Source: Mangrovitalea sediminis
GTDB lineage: Bacteria; Pseudomonadota; Gammaproteobacteria; Pseudomonadales; Oleiphilaceae
Assembly (NCBI RefSeq): GCF_002514725.1
Contig: NZ_NTLB01000001.1
Coordinates: 1,116,001 to 1,180,000 of the forward strand
Length of the DNA stretch: 64,000 nucleotides
Direction: 5' to 3'
In this document: positions 22,124 through 31,693 of the stretch, in pieces
Position numbering within the stretch: the first letter of the stretch is position 1
Layout of the letters: each line of letters opens with the position of its first letter
Made by a program: the position numbers and the translations under genes
Notes under the pieces: model-generated
Told to the model about the DNA's origin: nothing
What the model saw: the letters and a program-made list of their open reading frames with translations, nothing else
The model's database searches: none

Positions 22124-23494
22124 CTATTTACCGATGCAGAAACTGCCGAATATCTTTCCAAGCAGCTCGTCGGCGGTTACCGCGCCGGTGATTTCGCCAA
22201 GGGCATCCTGGGCTTCCCGCAAATCTTCCGCGAGCAGTTCGCCAGCACCATAGCCTTCCAACTGAGCCTGGCCTCTGGCCATGGCATCGCTGGCGCGATT
22301 CAACGCGTCTATATGGCGACGACGGGCAATAAATCCACCTTCAGTCGTGGTTTGAAATCCCATGCACTGTTTCAGATGTTCCCGCAGGGCATCGATTCCA
22401 ATCCCTGATTTGGCAGAGAGCCGTATCACCGGAAGATCAGCGCTGTTTTCGATACCGTCGGACTCACCCGAAAGATCCGTCTTATTACGCACCACGGTAA
22501 TAGGGGAGTGACGAGGCAAACGGTCGACGAAGTCCGGCCAGATCAGTTCGGGATCGGTTGCCGTCGTGGTCGTCGCATCGACCAGCAGCAGAATACGGTC
22601 GGCACCTTCGATCTCCTTCCAGGCACGCTCGATACCGATGCGTTCGACCTCGTCGCCACTATCGCGTAATCCGGCGGTATCAATAATGTGCAGAGGCATC
22701 CCATCGATGTGGATATGTTCCCGCAGGACATCGCGGGTGGTCCCTTCGATAGGGGTCACAATGGCGGCTTCCCGACCAGCCAATGCATTCAGCAGACTGG
22801 ATTTCCCTGCGTTCGGCCGGCCGGCGATAACCACGTTCATGCCTTCGCGCATCAGGCTGCCCTGTCGGGCCTCGGCGAGGACCTGATCGAGTTGGTGACG
22901 CAAGGCCTCCAGATCGGTAGCCACCTTACCGTCCGCCAGGAAATCGATTTCCTCTTCCGGAAAATCGATGGCGGCCTCGACATAGATCCGTAAGTGGGTG
23001 ATGGCTGCGACCAGGGAATCAATACGTCGGGAAAATTCACCTTGCAACGAACGCACGGCACAACGTGCAGCCTGCTCCGAACTGCTTTCGATCAGATCCG
23101 CAATAGCTTCGGCTTGGGCAAGATCCAGTTTGTCGTTGAGAAAAGCCCGTTCAGAAAATTCTCCAGGACGTGCCAGACGGACACCAAGCGCCAATACCCG
23201 CCGCAGCATGAGGTCCAGGATCACGGGACCACCGTGGGCCTGCAGCTCAAGGACGTCTTCTCCCGTAAAGGAGTGAGGGCCAGGAAAATAGAGGGCAATG
23301 CCTTCGTCTAAGGTTGAGCCATCGTCATCGAGAAAGGCACCGAAATGGGCATGACGGGCTTTGGGGGCGTATCCAAGTACCTGCTTGGCGACTGATTCGC
23401 TAAGCGGGCCGGATAGACGGACGATACCCACACCGGCCCTACCGGGCGCGGTGGCCACCGCTGCTATGGTGTCGGTTCTGCCGGGTATCGTCAC
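22124..23494 (-). CDS. mnmE: tRNA modification GTPase MnmE
   Basis: The 456-residue potassium-activated GTPase acts with MnmG on U34 of tRNAs. The N-terminal formyl-THF-binding domain begins [19 protein letters not shown]. The G domain, inserted in a helical domain, has the P-loop [14 protein letters not shown], the G2/G3 region [10 protein letters not shown] and [13 protein letters not shown], and NKTDL as G4. The protein ends with the essential C-terminal motif C453-I-G-K. It is the distal gene of rpmH-rnpA-yidD-yidC-mnmE, 42 bp after yidC. Confidence 0.98.
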   Translation of the reverse strand: MTIPGRTDTIAAVATAPGRAGVGIVRLSGPLSESVAKQVLGYAPKARHAHFGAFLDDDGSTLDEGIALYFPGPHSFTGEDVLELQAHGGPVILDLMLRRVLALGVRLARPGEFSERAFLNDKLDLAQAEAIADLIESSSEQAARCAVRSLQGEFSRRIDSLVAAITHLRIYVEAAIDFPEEEIDFLADGKVATDLEALRHQLDQVLAEARQGSLMREGMNVVIAGRPNAGKSSLLNALAGREAAIVTPIEGTTRDVLREHIHIDGMPLHIIDTAGLRDSGDEVERIGIERAWKEIEGADRILLLVDATTTTATDPELIWPDFVDRLPRHSPITVVRNKTDLSGESDGIENSADLPVIRLSAKSGIGIDALREHLKQCMGFQTTTEGGFIARRRHIDALNRASDAMARGQAQLEGYGAGELLAEDLREAQDALGEITGAVTADELLGKIFGSFCIGK

Positions 23495-23536
23495 GTTGAA
23501 AGTCCTGGGACGGAGATTACTCCGTCCCGTAAGGCG

Positions 23537-25234
23537 TCAGGCCTTGGCTGTCGACTTTTCGATCTGCTTGGTGATCAGCCATTGTTGACCGATCGACAGC
23601 AGGTTGTTGACCAGCCAGTACAGCACCAGACCAGCTGGGAACCAGAGGAAGAAGATGGTGAAGACAAAAGGCATCATCTTCATCACTTTCGCCTGCATGG
23701 GGTCCGGCGGTGTCGGGTTCAGGCTCATCTGCACAAACATCGTGATGCCCATCAGGATCGGCAGAATGAAGTACGGATCCATGACGGACAGATCCTGAAT
23801 CCACCCGAAGAACGGTGCCTGCCGCAACTGCACACTCTCATAAAGTACCCAATACAGCGAGAAGAAGACCGGCATCTGCACTGCGATGGGCAAACAGCCA
23901 CCCAGCGGATTGATCTTTTCCCGTTTATAGAGCGACATCATCTCTTGCGACAGTCGCTGGCGATCATCGCCGTACAGCTCCCGTAACCGCTTCATCTGCG
24001 GACCGACCGCTCGCATTTTCGCCATCGAACGATAGCTGGTTGCCGATAGCTGGAAAAACGCCGCCTTGATCAGCACTGTCAGCAAAATAATGGCGACACC
24101 CCAGTTGCCCACAACACTATGGAACCACTTCAGGACAATGAAGAGGGGATGGGCAATGAAGAACAGGAAACCATAGTCGACGGTCCGGTCCAGTCCAGGC
24201 GCGATTTTTTCCAGGCTCTTGATGATTTTCGGTCCGACGTAGAACTGGGCACCGACATTCGCCGTTCCGCCCGGTTTGACCACCGTCTCAGGACTGACAA
24301 ACCCCATTACATGCAGACCGTTTCGCGTTGTGGTCTGGTACTGGTGCTGAACATTGGGATCCGGGATCCAGGCCGTCAGGAAATAATGCTGGATAAAGGC
24401 AATCCAGCCACCTTTGACCGACGTATCGATCGGTTTTTCCTTGAGGTCGTCAAAACTGACTTTCTGGTAAGGATCTGCAGGCGTATGCAGGATCATGCCC
24501 AGGAAGGAGCGGGAACCAACATGGTGACGATTACTGGGATCCGGGCTTTGATCACGCACGATATCGGCAGAGAAATTGCCTCGCCACTCTTTATCGGACT
24601 GGTTGACGATATGGTAATTGAGCTTAACGTCATAGTTGCCGCGGCTGAAAATGTACTGCTTGACGACTTTGACGCCACTGGGGGCGGTATAGGTCAGGTT
24701 GACCTGCAATTCGTTTTGCCCAGGAGCCAGCTCGTACTGCTGTTTCGGCGTCTTGTAAACCGGTGGTTTTCCATTCTTGCCGGAATCGAACCCATCCTGG
24801 CCGATTAACGCACTTTCCAGGAAATAGGTACGCGTCTTATCGTGTTCCAACAACAGCATCGGCGTTTTGTCGTGTACCGAAACATCGTATTTCAGGAGGC
24901 TGGCCTGAACGACGTTGCCGCCCACCAGGTTGATCTTGGTGTCCAGAACGTCCGTTTTTACCTCAATGGTCTCACCGTTAAGCGCAATATGGCCGCCAGA
25001 AACATTCGGCTGACTATTTTGCTCAGGTGTCTTGAAACCATTCCCACCCTGTAGGGAACCTTGCGTTGTAGAAAGGCTGGGGGAGGTCTCTGAACCCTGC
25101 GACGAAGTGGCTGACTGCATAGCGACTTGACTGTTGTCGGGTGTCGCCTCGTGATAGTCGTGATTCCAGGCCAAAACCATCAGATAGGCTACGACGCCTA
25201 GTCCAATCAGGATCAGTGTGCGTGGGATATCCAT
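23537..25234 (-). CDS. yidC: Membrane protein insertase YidC
   Basis: YidC inserts and folds inner-membrane proteins, including Fo subunits encoded in this same window, alone or with SecYEG. The 565-residue protein has an N-terminal membrane anchor (TLILIGLGVVAYLMVLAW), a large periplasmic beta-sandwich domain and the conserved five-helix C-terminal core. That core includes GNWGVAIILLTVLIKAAFF, LGGCLPIAVQMPVFFSLYW and FLWFPAGLVLYWLVNNLLS. The length is normal for proteobacteria. It starts 3 nt after the yidD stop. Confidence 0.98.
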   Translation of the reverse strand: MDIPRTLILIGLGVVAYLMVLAWNHDYHEATPDNSQVAMQSATSSQGSETSPSLSTTQGSLQGGNGFKTPEQNSQPNVSGGHIALNGETIEVKTDVLDTKINLVGGNVVQASLLKYDVSVHDKTPMLLLEHDKTRTYFLESALIGQDGFDSGKNGKPPVYKTPKQQYELAPGQNELQVNLTYTAPSGVKVVKQYIFSRGNYDVKLNYHIVNQSDKEWRGNFSADIVRDQSPDPSNRHHVGSRSFLGMILHTPADPYQKVSFDDLKEKPIDTSVKGGWIAFIQHYFLTAWIPDPNVQHQYQTTTRNGLHVMGFVSPETVVKPGGTANVGAQFYVGPKIIKSLEKIAPGLDRTVDYGFLFFIAHPLFIVLKWFHSVVGNWGVAIILLTVLIKAAFFQLSATSYRSMAKMRAVGPQMKRLRELYGDDRQRLSQEMMSLYKREKINPLGGCLPIAVQMPVFFSLYWVLYESVQLRQAPFFGWIQDLSVMDPYFILPILMGITMFVQMSLNPTPPDPMQAKVMKMMPFVFTIFFLWFPAGLVLYWLVNNLLSIGQQWLITKQIEKSTAKA

Positions 25235-25237
25235 AGG

Positions 25238-25525
25238 TCAATACATCGTTCTGTGAGAATGGGATTTCGTGTGCGTGCAGTCGCCGGTGGGGGATGAACA
25301 CACGTCTGATTCAGTACCGGGAACGGGATCATAACCGCCAGGGTAGCCCGGATGACAGCGTAAAAGTCGACGTAGGGCAAGCCAGCCACCCTTTATCGCG
25401 CCATAACGGGTGATAGCAATCTCTGCATATTCCGAACAGCTGGGATAATAACGGCAATGACTGGCCATCAGAGGACTGATCAGATAACGGTATGCGCGGA
25501 TGAGGAGCTTTAAGAGCTGGCGCAT
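25238..25525 (-). CDS. yidD: Membrane protein insertion efficiency factor YidD
   Basis: This is a small 95-residue protein of the YidD (DUF37) family, which helps YidC-dependent insertion. It has an N-terminal amphipathic helix and the diagnostic [19 protein letters not shown] with Cys24 and Cys30, then a third cysteine in [18 protein letters not shown]. The start ATG 25523-25525 is used because it lies 2 nt after the rnpA stop and matches the family; the open frame extends to 25606 only by overlapping rnpA. The roughly 25-residue C-terminal tail rich in Ser, Thr and His is variable in this family. Confidence 0.95.
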   Translation of the reverse strand: MRQLLKLLIRAYRYLISPLMASHCRYYPSCSEYAEIAITRYGAIKGGWLALRRLLRCHPGYPGGYDPVPGTESDVCSSPTGDCTHTKSHSHRTMY

Positions 25526-25527
25526 GA

Positions 25528-25932
25528 TCAATCCTGACGCTGGGTCGTTTGAACGTCCGATTTGGCGGCTTGACGGCGTTTTGCTTCTTGGCAAAGTCGC
25601 TGCCACAGGCGATCGAGAATGAGTATGACGTCGCGATTATCGAGAGTATCGAGACCGCGTCGTCCAAGTACGACAATATCCAACTCGGGTAACGTGCTTT
25701 GCTGGACCCGGAAGGTTTCACGTACCAAACGTTTGATACGGTTTCGCTGTACCGACAGTTTCAGGTTCTTTTTGGAAAAAACCAACCCGACCCTGGGATG
25801 GGAAAGACCAGTATCCGTTGCCAATATTAAAAAATGGCGATGTGAAACCCGGATGTCAGCCTTATTGAACACAACGCGATAATCCCCGGCCTGCAGTAAG
25901 CGGCATTGCCGGGGAAACGCGTATTGGCCCAT
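25528..25932 (-). CDS. rnpA: Ribonuclease P protein component
   Basis: The basic 134-residue protein subunit of RNase P assists the RNA subunit in trimming tRNA 5' ends. The family signature R63[12 protein letters not shown] is intact and the N-terminus [17 protein letters not shown] is typical. ATG 25932 is preferred, with a GTG immediately before it (25935). It lies 15 nt after rpmH, the almost universal rpmH-rnpA pairing. Confidence 0.97.
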   Translation of the reverse strand: MGQYAFPRQCRLLQAGDYRVVFNKADIRVSHRHFLILATDTGLSHPRVGLVFSKKNLKLSVQRNRIKRLVRETFRVQQSTLPELDIVVLGRRGLDTLDNRDVILILDRLWQRLCQEAKRRQAAKSDVQTTQRQD

Positions 25933-25947
25933 CACCTAGCTAAGGAA

Positions 25948-26082
25948 TCAAGCGCTCAAACGCTTGCGACCTTTGGCACGACGGTTAGCAATGACCTTAC
26001 GGCCGTTCTTGGTTGCCATGCGGGCACGGAAACCGTGGGTACGCTTACGCTTGAGCACGCTGGGCTGAAATGTTCTTTTCAT
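25948..26082 (-). CDS. rpmH: 50S ribosomal protein L34
   Basis: This 44-residue, very basic ribosomal protein starts [20 protein letters not shown], continues with [20 protein letters not shown] and ends RLSA, as in pseudomonads. The ATG is at 26080-26082 and the TGA stop at 25950-25948. It begins the rpmH-rnpA-yidD-yidC-mnmE operon and borders oriC. Confidence 0.98.
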   Translation of the reverse strand: MKRTFQPSVLKRKRTHGFRARMATKNGRKVIANRRAKGRKRLSA

Positions 26083-26171
26083 GATCGTATCTCACAAATG
26101 CAAAGCGCACCTCAGCCTCCTTACCTTCTCTGGATCAGGCGCCGGGTGCGGGACTTAAAATCAGGAGCGGA

Positions 26172-26200
26172 ATTCTAGTCAAATCTGTTGAAGGATTCAA
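26172..26200 (-). promoter_or_regulatory. Sigma-70 promoter of rpmH
   Basis: On the minus strand TTGAAT (26200-26195), a 17-nt spacer and TAGAAT (26177-26172) form a near-consensus promoter. Transcription would start near 26165, about 80 nt before the rpmH ATG. Confidence 0.7.
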
Positions 26201-26911
26201 TCAAATTCGGGAATTCCAAGGAAACTCTGTGGCGTTGCTCCCGATGCTGCTGGTAACCCAGCGTTGTCAGTAGTCATAAATATAGGTTTTAAAGAAAAGA
26301 TTATTTTTTAATAACTGTTATTACTAAGGGGCTGATTTTCTGTGAACAAGTGGAAAGTGACTTTATTTTTCAGTAGGTTATGCAGCATCAAACATTGGGG
26401 AAAAGCGGTTGTTAAGAGGTGTACCTCCTGTGCTGGAAAACTGGAAAAGTTGAGGGACGAGGATCAAAACGGGGTTGTGCACAGGTTTACTTGAACGAAC
26501 CACACAGGGTTGCACCCAAGGCGCTAACAGGGGGCTGTGGATAAAAGAAAAAAATATTTACAAACCAATATTTGTGCACAAGGCTGTAGATAAGAAGCTA
26601 ATTTGCTGAAAATTCTAACAAAAGTTATCAACAGGCTGTTCATGAGCTCGATCTCAGGGGCTTTTACTTCGATCTGAGCAGGGTTAGAATCCTGGCTTCG
26701 GTTAGGTGTTGTGGGGTTAGGGAGCGACATCTTCCGCACGCAGAACTCCTGAATGAGAATCTACACAGACGGTTGGATTCATGCCGACAGGTAAGTTGTG
26801 TCCGCCTGAAAACCTGTGTACATAAAAAATACATATTTTTGTCAGGTATCCGACAGGGATAGCTGACGAAAGAGCAGAAACGCTTAACCCTTACGGGAAG
26901 GTTTCTGTGTT
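26201..26911. other. oriC: Chromosomal replication origin oriC
   Basis: This gap between the rpmH promoter and dnaA is the expected origin in the Pseudomonas/Marinobacter lineage. A perfect DnaA box TGTGGATAA lies at 26536-26544. One-mismatch boxes are TGTGAACAA (26341-26349), TTGTGCACA (26475-26483 and 26572-26580), TGTAGATAA (26585-26593) and TTATCAACA (26625-26633). An AT-rich stretch at 26275-26329 is a good candidate unwinding element, and a second one lies at 26545-26575. Genes switch from mainly minus to mainly plus here. The dnaA promoter must also lie in the right part, but I found no strong match. Confidence 0.88.
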
Positions 26912-26932
26912 TTGGATTGGGAGCGAGTTGTC

Positions 26933-28411
26933 GTGCCGCAAGAGATCTGGAACCAGTGTCTTGAGGTACTCCGGGATGAATTCCCGGCTCAACAGTACAA
27001 TACGTGGTTACGGCCTTTGCAATCCGATCAACACGACGGTCAGTTGATGTTGTTTGCACCGAACCGGTTTGTGATGGATTGGGTCAATGAGAAGTACCTT
27101 CGCCGAATAGAAGAAGTACTTAAGGAATTGCAGGGCGGGCAAGCGCCACGCGTTCACATGCGTGTTGGCTCTGCTCCGGCTAAGGGCAACGGACAATCAA
27201 ATGGCAAGGTAGTCGAAAGAGTATCTCGCGAAGTCGCCCTGGTTGAGCAGGAAAATCGTGGCAGCCTGACGGATGAAGAACAAGGGTTGCTCGATGCGGC
27301 ACCGTCGGCCGGTACGTCGTCAGAACGTCGAGGCAACGGTGGCAGGCGTAGTACCACCCCCTCCGTGCAGGTGGAAGGCGGCATCAAGCACCAAAGCTTT
27401 ATTAACGAGAGTTTTACCTTCGACACCTTTGTTGAAGGTAAGTCCAACCAGCTGGCTCGTGCAGCGTCCATGCAGGTCGCGGAAAATCCCGGTGGCTCCT
27501 ACAATCCATTGTTTCTTTACGGCGGGGTGGGACTGGGCAAAACCCACCTGATGCATGCGGTAGGCAATGACATTGTTCGGCGCAACCCCGGTGCCAAGGT
27601 GGTTTATCTGCGATCGGAACGCTTTGTCGCGGATATGGTCAAAGCCCTCCAATTGAATGCCATCAATGAGTTCAAGCGATATTATCGGTCTGTCGATGCG
27701 CTGATGATCGACGACATCCAGTTCTTCGCTCGCAAGGAACGTTCCCAGGAAGAGTTCTTCCATACTTTCAACGCGTTGCTTGAAGGTGGCCAACAGATCA
27801 TCCTAACCTGCGATCGGTTTCCAAAAGAAATCGACAATATGGAAGAGCGCCTTAAATCCCGGTTCGGTTGGGGATTAACGGTGATGGTCGAGCCGCCGGA
27901 GCTGGAAACGCGGGTCGCCATTCTAATGAAGAAGGCGGAGCAGGCCGGTGTGCGTTTGAGTAGCGAAGCCGCTTTCTTTATTGCGCAGAAGATCCGGTCC
28001 AACGTTCGTGAATTGGAAGGCGCATTAAAGCTGGTTATCGCAAATGCCCACTTTACCGGGCAGGATATAACGCCGCCATTTATTCGGGAAAGCCTTAAAG
28101 ATCTGCTCGCCCTGCATGAAAAACAGGTGAGCATCGACAATATTCAGCGTACCGTGGCAGAGTATTACAAGATTAAAGTGTCGGATTTGCTGTCGAAGCG
28201 TCGGACGCGATCAGTAACGCGCCCCCGCCAACTTGCTATGGCGTTGGCTAAGGAGCTGACCAATCACAGCTTGCCGGAAATCGGCGATGCGTTTGGCGGT
28301 CGCGACCATACGACGGTGCTGCACGCTTGTAAAAAGATTGTGGAGTTGCAGGAAAGCGATCCCGCAATCCGCGAAGACTATCAAAACTTCATGCGATTGT
28401 TGACGGCCTGA
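26933..28411 (+). CDS. dnaA: Chromosomal replication initiator DnaA
   Basis: DnaA is the AAA+ initiator that binds the boxes in the adjacent oriC and loads the helicase. The N-terminal domain I has [16 protein letters not shown] long variable linker rich in Ser/Gly/Arg follows, then domain III with Walker [11 protein letters not shown] near residue 198 and Walker [10 protein letters not shown]. Domain IV carries the DnaA signature [16 protein letters not shown] start it at GTG 26933 (VPQEIW, 492 aa): GGGAG lies 9 nt upstream and homologues begin there. The TTG at 26912 would add seven unconserved residues. Confidence 0.97.
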   Translation: MPQEIWNQCLEVLRDEFPAQQYNTWLRPLQSDQHDGQLMLFAPNRFVMDWVNEKYLRRIEEVLKELQGGQAPRVHMRVGSAPAKGNGQSNGKVVERVSREVALVEQENRGSLTDEEQGLLDAAPSAGTSSERRGNGGRRSTTPSVQVEGGIKHQSFINESFTFDTFVEGKSNQLARAASMQVAENPGGSYNPLFLYGGVGLGKTHLMHAVGNDIVRRNPGAKVVYLRSERFVADMVKALQLNAINEFKRYYRSVDALMIDDIQFFARKERSQEEFFHTFNALLEGGQQIILTCDRFPKEIDNMEERLKSRFGWGLTVMVEPPELETRVAILMKKAEQAGVRLSSEAAFFIAQKIRSNVRELEGALKLVIANAHFTGQDITPPFIRESLKDLLALHEKQVSIDNIQRTVAEYYKIKVSDLLSKRRTRSVTRPRQLAMALAKELTNHSLPEIGDAFGGRDHTTVLHACKKIVELQESDPAIREDYQNFMRLLTA

Positions 28412-28476
28412 CGCGCCGCACGGTTGGAACCCGGCCATTACAGTAGACAACTACAGCAGACAAGAATCTGACAACG

Positions 28477-29583
28477 ATGAAACTGACGATTACTCGAGAA
28501 GCCTTGTTGACGCCTCTTCAGGCGATCGCCGGCGTGGTCGAACGTAAACAGACCATGCCTGTGTTGTCCAACGTCCTGTTTGTGGCTGAGCCCGACAGCC
28601 TGACACTGACCGGCACCAATATGGAAGTGGAGTTGGTGGCGCATGTGAACGAGGGCTTAGCGGTCGAGTCGCCCGGTCGTATTACCATTCCGGCCCGTAA
28701 GCTATCGGATATCTGCCGGTCTTTGGGTGAGGGTACCCAGGTTGAGCTCGCATTGCAGGGCGATCAGGTACATGTTCGTTCCGGTGCCAGTCATTTCACG
28801 CTGTCGACACTGCCTGCAGAACACTTTCCCAATGTGGAAGAGGACGCCGAGAGTTTCCGACTCGAGCTGGCCCAGGCGGATCTGCGTAATTTGCTTGAAG
28901 CGACCTCTTTTGCCATGGCGCAGCAGGATGTTCGTTATTATCTTAACGGCCTGATGCTGGAAGTCGGTTCGAACTACCTGCGTGCTGTTGCCACAGATGG
29001 GCACCGCCTGGCGATGTCGACGCTGGCTGTCGTTACCGGCAGTGAGGAGGTCCGGCAACTGATTTTGCCGCGTAAGGGGACTCTAGAGCTGATTCGGTTG
29101 CTGGCAGATGCTGATACATCGGTCATGTTGGTGTTCGGCGATAACCATTTGCGGGCGACCCTGGGGGCTTATACGTTTACCTCCAAACTGATCGAAGGTA
29201 AGTTCCCTGACTATAACCGCGTTATTCCCCGTGGTGGCGACAAGACCTTTATTGCTGACAGGCAGTCGCTGAAAGCAACCTTGCAACGGGCTGGTATTCT
29301 TTCCCACGAGAATATCCGTGGCGTTCGACTGCAATTACAGACGAATGAGTTGGGTGTTTTCGCCAACAACCCCGATCAGGAGCAGGCGGAAGATTCGTTG
29401 CCGGTGGATTACGTGGGTGAGAGTTTGCAGATTGGGTTTAACGTCGGCTATCTGATCGATGTGCTCAATGCCCTGGAAGGCAACAATGTACGTATGACGT
29501 TATCCAACGCCAACAGCAGTGGCCTGATTGAGGATGTGGATAACGGCAATAGTGTTTATGTGGTCATGCCGATGCGACTGTAA
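28477..29583 (+). CDS. dnaN: DNA polymerase III sliding clamp (beta subunit)
   Basis: The 368-residue processivity clamp is built of three similar domains (MKLTITREALLTPLQAIAG at the start, YVVMPMRL at the end, the standard C-terminus). The length is within two residues of the E. coli protein. It lies 65 bp after dnaA as usual. Unlike in most relatives, the next gene is not recF but an ABC1 kinase gene. Confidence 0.98.
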   Translation: MKLTITREALLTPLQAIAGVVERKQTMPVLSNVLFVAEPDSLTLTGTNMEVELVAHVNEGLAVESPGRITIPARKLSDICRSLGEGTQVELALQGDQVHVRSGASHFTLSTLPAEHFPNVEEDAESFRLELAQADLRNLLEATSFAMAQQDVRYYLNGLMLEVGSNYLRAVATDGHRLAMSTLAVVTGSEEVRQLILPRKGTLELIRLLADADTSVMLVFGDNHLRATLGAYTFTSKLIEGKFPDYNRVIPRGGDKTFIADRQSLKATLQRAGILSHENIRGVRLQLQTNELGVFANNPDQEQAEDSLPVDYVGESLQIGFNVGYLIDVLNALEGNNVRMTLSNANSSGLIEDVDNGNSVYVVMPMRL

Positions 29584-29615
29584 AGGTCGCGGTGGCTAAT
29601 TGAGGGAACGGGACC

Positions 29616-30890
29616 ATGAGCCTGGTGATTCATTCCATTAAGGGTGCGTTGCGCCTGGGTCAGACGGCCAGCATTCTTTCGCGAACGGGGCTTAGTTGGT
29701 TGCGGGGAGATCGTCCGCCCGCGCCAGTGTTGTTGCGCCAGGTTTTCGAGGAGTTGGGTGCGACCTATATCAAACTGGGTCAGTTTATTGCCAGCTCGCC
29801 GACCTTTTTCCCGGCGGAGTATGTCGAAGCGTTTCAGGGATGCCTCGATCAGACTCGTCCCCTGCCCTTTGCCACGATGAAACGTATTTTGCAGCAGGAA
29901 CTGAAAGTTCCTCTGGAAACGGTCTATTCGGAAATAGACCCTGCCCCTCTGGCCTCCGCATCTATCGCGCAGGTACATGCGGCGCGACTTGTAAGCGGTG
30001 AGGATGTGGTGATCAAGATTCAGAAGCCGGGTGTGGAAAACATCCTGCTGACGGATCTTAATTTCCTGTATGCCTCTGCGCGCCTGCTGGAAACCATAGC
30101 GCCGAAACTCTCCTGGACCTCTCTTTCAGGGATCGTCGAAGAAATCCAACAGACGATGATGGAAGAGTGCGACTTCATCAAGGAAGCGAATAATCTTCAG
30201 ACATTCCGTCGTTTTCTTGAAGAAAATCATAATGATGAGGCAACTGTACCCCGAGTCTACGAGCATTGCAGCACTCGACGTGTGCTGACGATGGAGCGTT
30301 TTTACGGTGTACCGCTGACAGATCTGGAAAGTATTCGCCAAGTTACTGAGGATCCTGAGCGAACGCTGATTGCCGCGATGAATACCTGGTTCGCTAGCCT
30401 GACTCAGTGCGAGTTTTTCCATGCGGATGTGCATGCCGGCAATTTGATGGTATTGCGTGACGGTCGGGTTGGATTCATCGACTTTGGGATCGTCGGTCGT
30501 ATCGCTCCGGGCACCTGGGAAGCCGTTTCGGATTTCATCTCATCTGTGATGATTGGCAACTTCGAAGGGATGGCTGACGCGATGGTTCGTATTGGAATCA
30601 CGCGCTCTCAGGTCGACGTTGACCAATTGGCCGATGATCTACGGGACTTGTACCAGCAGCTCGACCGGATGGTTCCGGATTATTCACCCTATGCGTCGGA
30701 ACAGCAGACGGATGATCAGGTGAATAATGTCTTGATCGATATGGTGAAGATTGGCGAAAGTCACGGTCTGCACTTCCCCCGGGAGTTTGCGCTGCTGGTG
30801 AAACAGTTTCTGTACTTTGACCGTTACGTCCATATCCTGGCGCCGGAGATGGATATGTTTATGGATGATCGCTTGAATATGCTGCATTAA
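29616..30890 (+). CDS. ABC1/AarF-family atypical kinase (UbiB-like)
   Basis: This 424-residue member of the ABC1/ADCK/UbiB atypical kinase family has the family-specific K53-L-G-Q motif in YIKLGQFIASSP, the alanine-rich loop ASASIAQVHAA, a VVIK lysine at 134, the catalytic loop HADVHAGN (269-276) and the D289-F-G. Members support ubiquinone synthesis or lipid handling, usually as ATPases. It is about 120 residues shorter than E. coli UbiB and lacks the C-terminal pair of membrane helices, so it may be a paralogue rather than the genuine UbiB, which normally sits in ubiE-ubiJ-ubiB. It is followed by a strong hairpin terminator. Confidence 0.88.
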   Translation: MSLVIHSIKGALRLGQTASILSRTGLSWLRGDRPPAPVLLRQVFEELGATYIKLGQFIASSPTFFPAEYVEAFQGCLDQTRPLPFATMKRILQQELKVPLETVYSEIDPAPLASASIAQVHAARLVSGEDVVIKIQKPGVENILLTDLNFLYASARLLETIAPKLSWTSLSGIVEEIQQTMMEECDFIKEANNLQTFRRFLEENHNDEATVPRVYEHCSTRRVLTMERFYGVPLTDLESIRQVTEDPERTLIAAMNTWFASLTQCEFFHADVHAGNLMVLRDGRVGFIDFGIVGRIAPGTWEAVSDFISSVMIGNFEGMADAMVRIGITRSQVDVDQLADDLRDLYQQLDRMVPDYSPYASEQQTDDQVNNVLIDMVKIGESHGLHFPREFALLVKQFLYFDRYVHILAPEMDMFMDDRLNMLH

Positions 30891-30943
30891 GGCAATACGC
30901 GTCGGTATTGTCGGTTGTTGCCGATCTTTTACGCGAGAGTCAG

Positions 30944-30973
30944 AGAGGCCCTTATCTTCGGATGAGGGCCTCT
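30944..30973 (+). terminator. Terminator after the ABC1 kinase gene
   Basis: A 13-bp stem (30944-30956 with 30961-30973, one G-T pair) is closed by a stable TTCG tetraloop. The downstream GTCGTTTA is only weakly T-rich. It lies 54 bp after the stop codon and isolates the kinase gene from marC. Confidence 0.7.
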
Positions 30974-31039
30974 GTCGTTTAGGGTTGCACTCGCTTTTGC
31001 TTGCCTAGAGGCCTTTCTTATTGGGTTGGGGTTGGTTTC

Positions 31040-31642
31040 ATGGATATTTTGTCTGCCACCATTTTGCTGTTATTGATTATGGACCCGTTGGGTAACATCC
31101 CGGTGTTCCTGACCGTGTTGGAAAAAGTCGAGCCTCGAAGGCGTCGTTGGGTATTGGCGCGAGAGCTGTTGATATCATTGGTGATTTTGGCGGTGTTCTT
31201 GCTGGTAGGGCGGGATCTTCTCAATCTGTTTTCACTGGGCGAGGCCGCTATTGGCATAGCCGGCGGTATCGTTCTGATGATTATTGCGATCAGAATGATC
31301 TTTCCAGGAGATCGCAGTTGGACCGACGAATTTCCAGACGGAGAGCCCTTTATCGTTCCGATGGCCATTCCGTTTATCGCAGGTCCATCGGTCCTTGCAA
31401 CCTTGATGCTGCTGACCAGCCGCGAACCTAACCGGTTGTTCGATTGGGGGCTGGCGTTGGGACTCGCCTGGTTGGCAAATGCGATCATCCTTATGGCGGC
31501 CACCTTTCTATTTCGCTTTCTTAAGCAGCGTGGTCTTATAGCGATGGAGCGGCTGATGGGGATGATTTTGGTTGCCGTATCTGTTCAGATGCTGCTGGAT
31601 AGCCTGGGGCGGTATTTACCCTCTATCCTGAACCATCGTTAG
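31040..31642 (+). CDS. MarC/YhgN-family inner membrane protein
   Basis: This 200-residue integral membrane protein has six hydrophobic helices and the family N-terminus SATILLLLIMDPLGNIPVF, with the conserved DPxGNxP motif repeated in part as VPMAIPFIAGPS. It belongs to the MarC family and is closest in style to E. coli YhgN (197 aa). Transport function is suspected but unproven; the old link of MarC to multiple antibiotic resistance is not supported. ATG 31040 is chosen since homologues start at MDILSA; the frame extends to a TTG at 31001 without a ribosome-binding site. Confidence 0.9.
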   Translation: MDILSATILLLLIMDPLGNIPVFLTVLEKVEPRRRRWVLARELLISLVILAVFLLVGRDLLNLFSLGEAAIGIAGGIVLMIIAIRMIFPGDRSWTDEFPDGEPFIVPMAIPFIAGPSVLATLMLLTSREPNRLFDWGLALGLAWLANAIILMAATFLFRFLKQRGLIAMERLMGMILVAVSVQMLLDSLGRYLPSILNHR

Positions 31643-31693
31643 GCGCCCGAAGAGGCGCTGTCTATTGAATCCGGGGAATAAGAGAGGAACAAC

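Noticed and set aside
26796-26825. TTGTGT-N17-TACATA as the dnaA promoter
   Set aside because: Each hexamer matches the consensus at only about three of six positions; too weak to call.
29616-30890. Assigning the ABC1 kinase as the genuine UbiB
   Set aside because: It is too short, lacks the C-terminal membrane helices, and is not near ubiE/ubiJ; kept as an ABC1-family paralogue.
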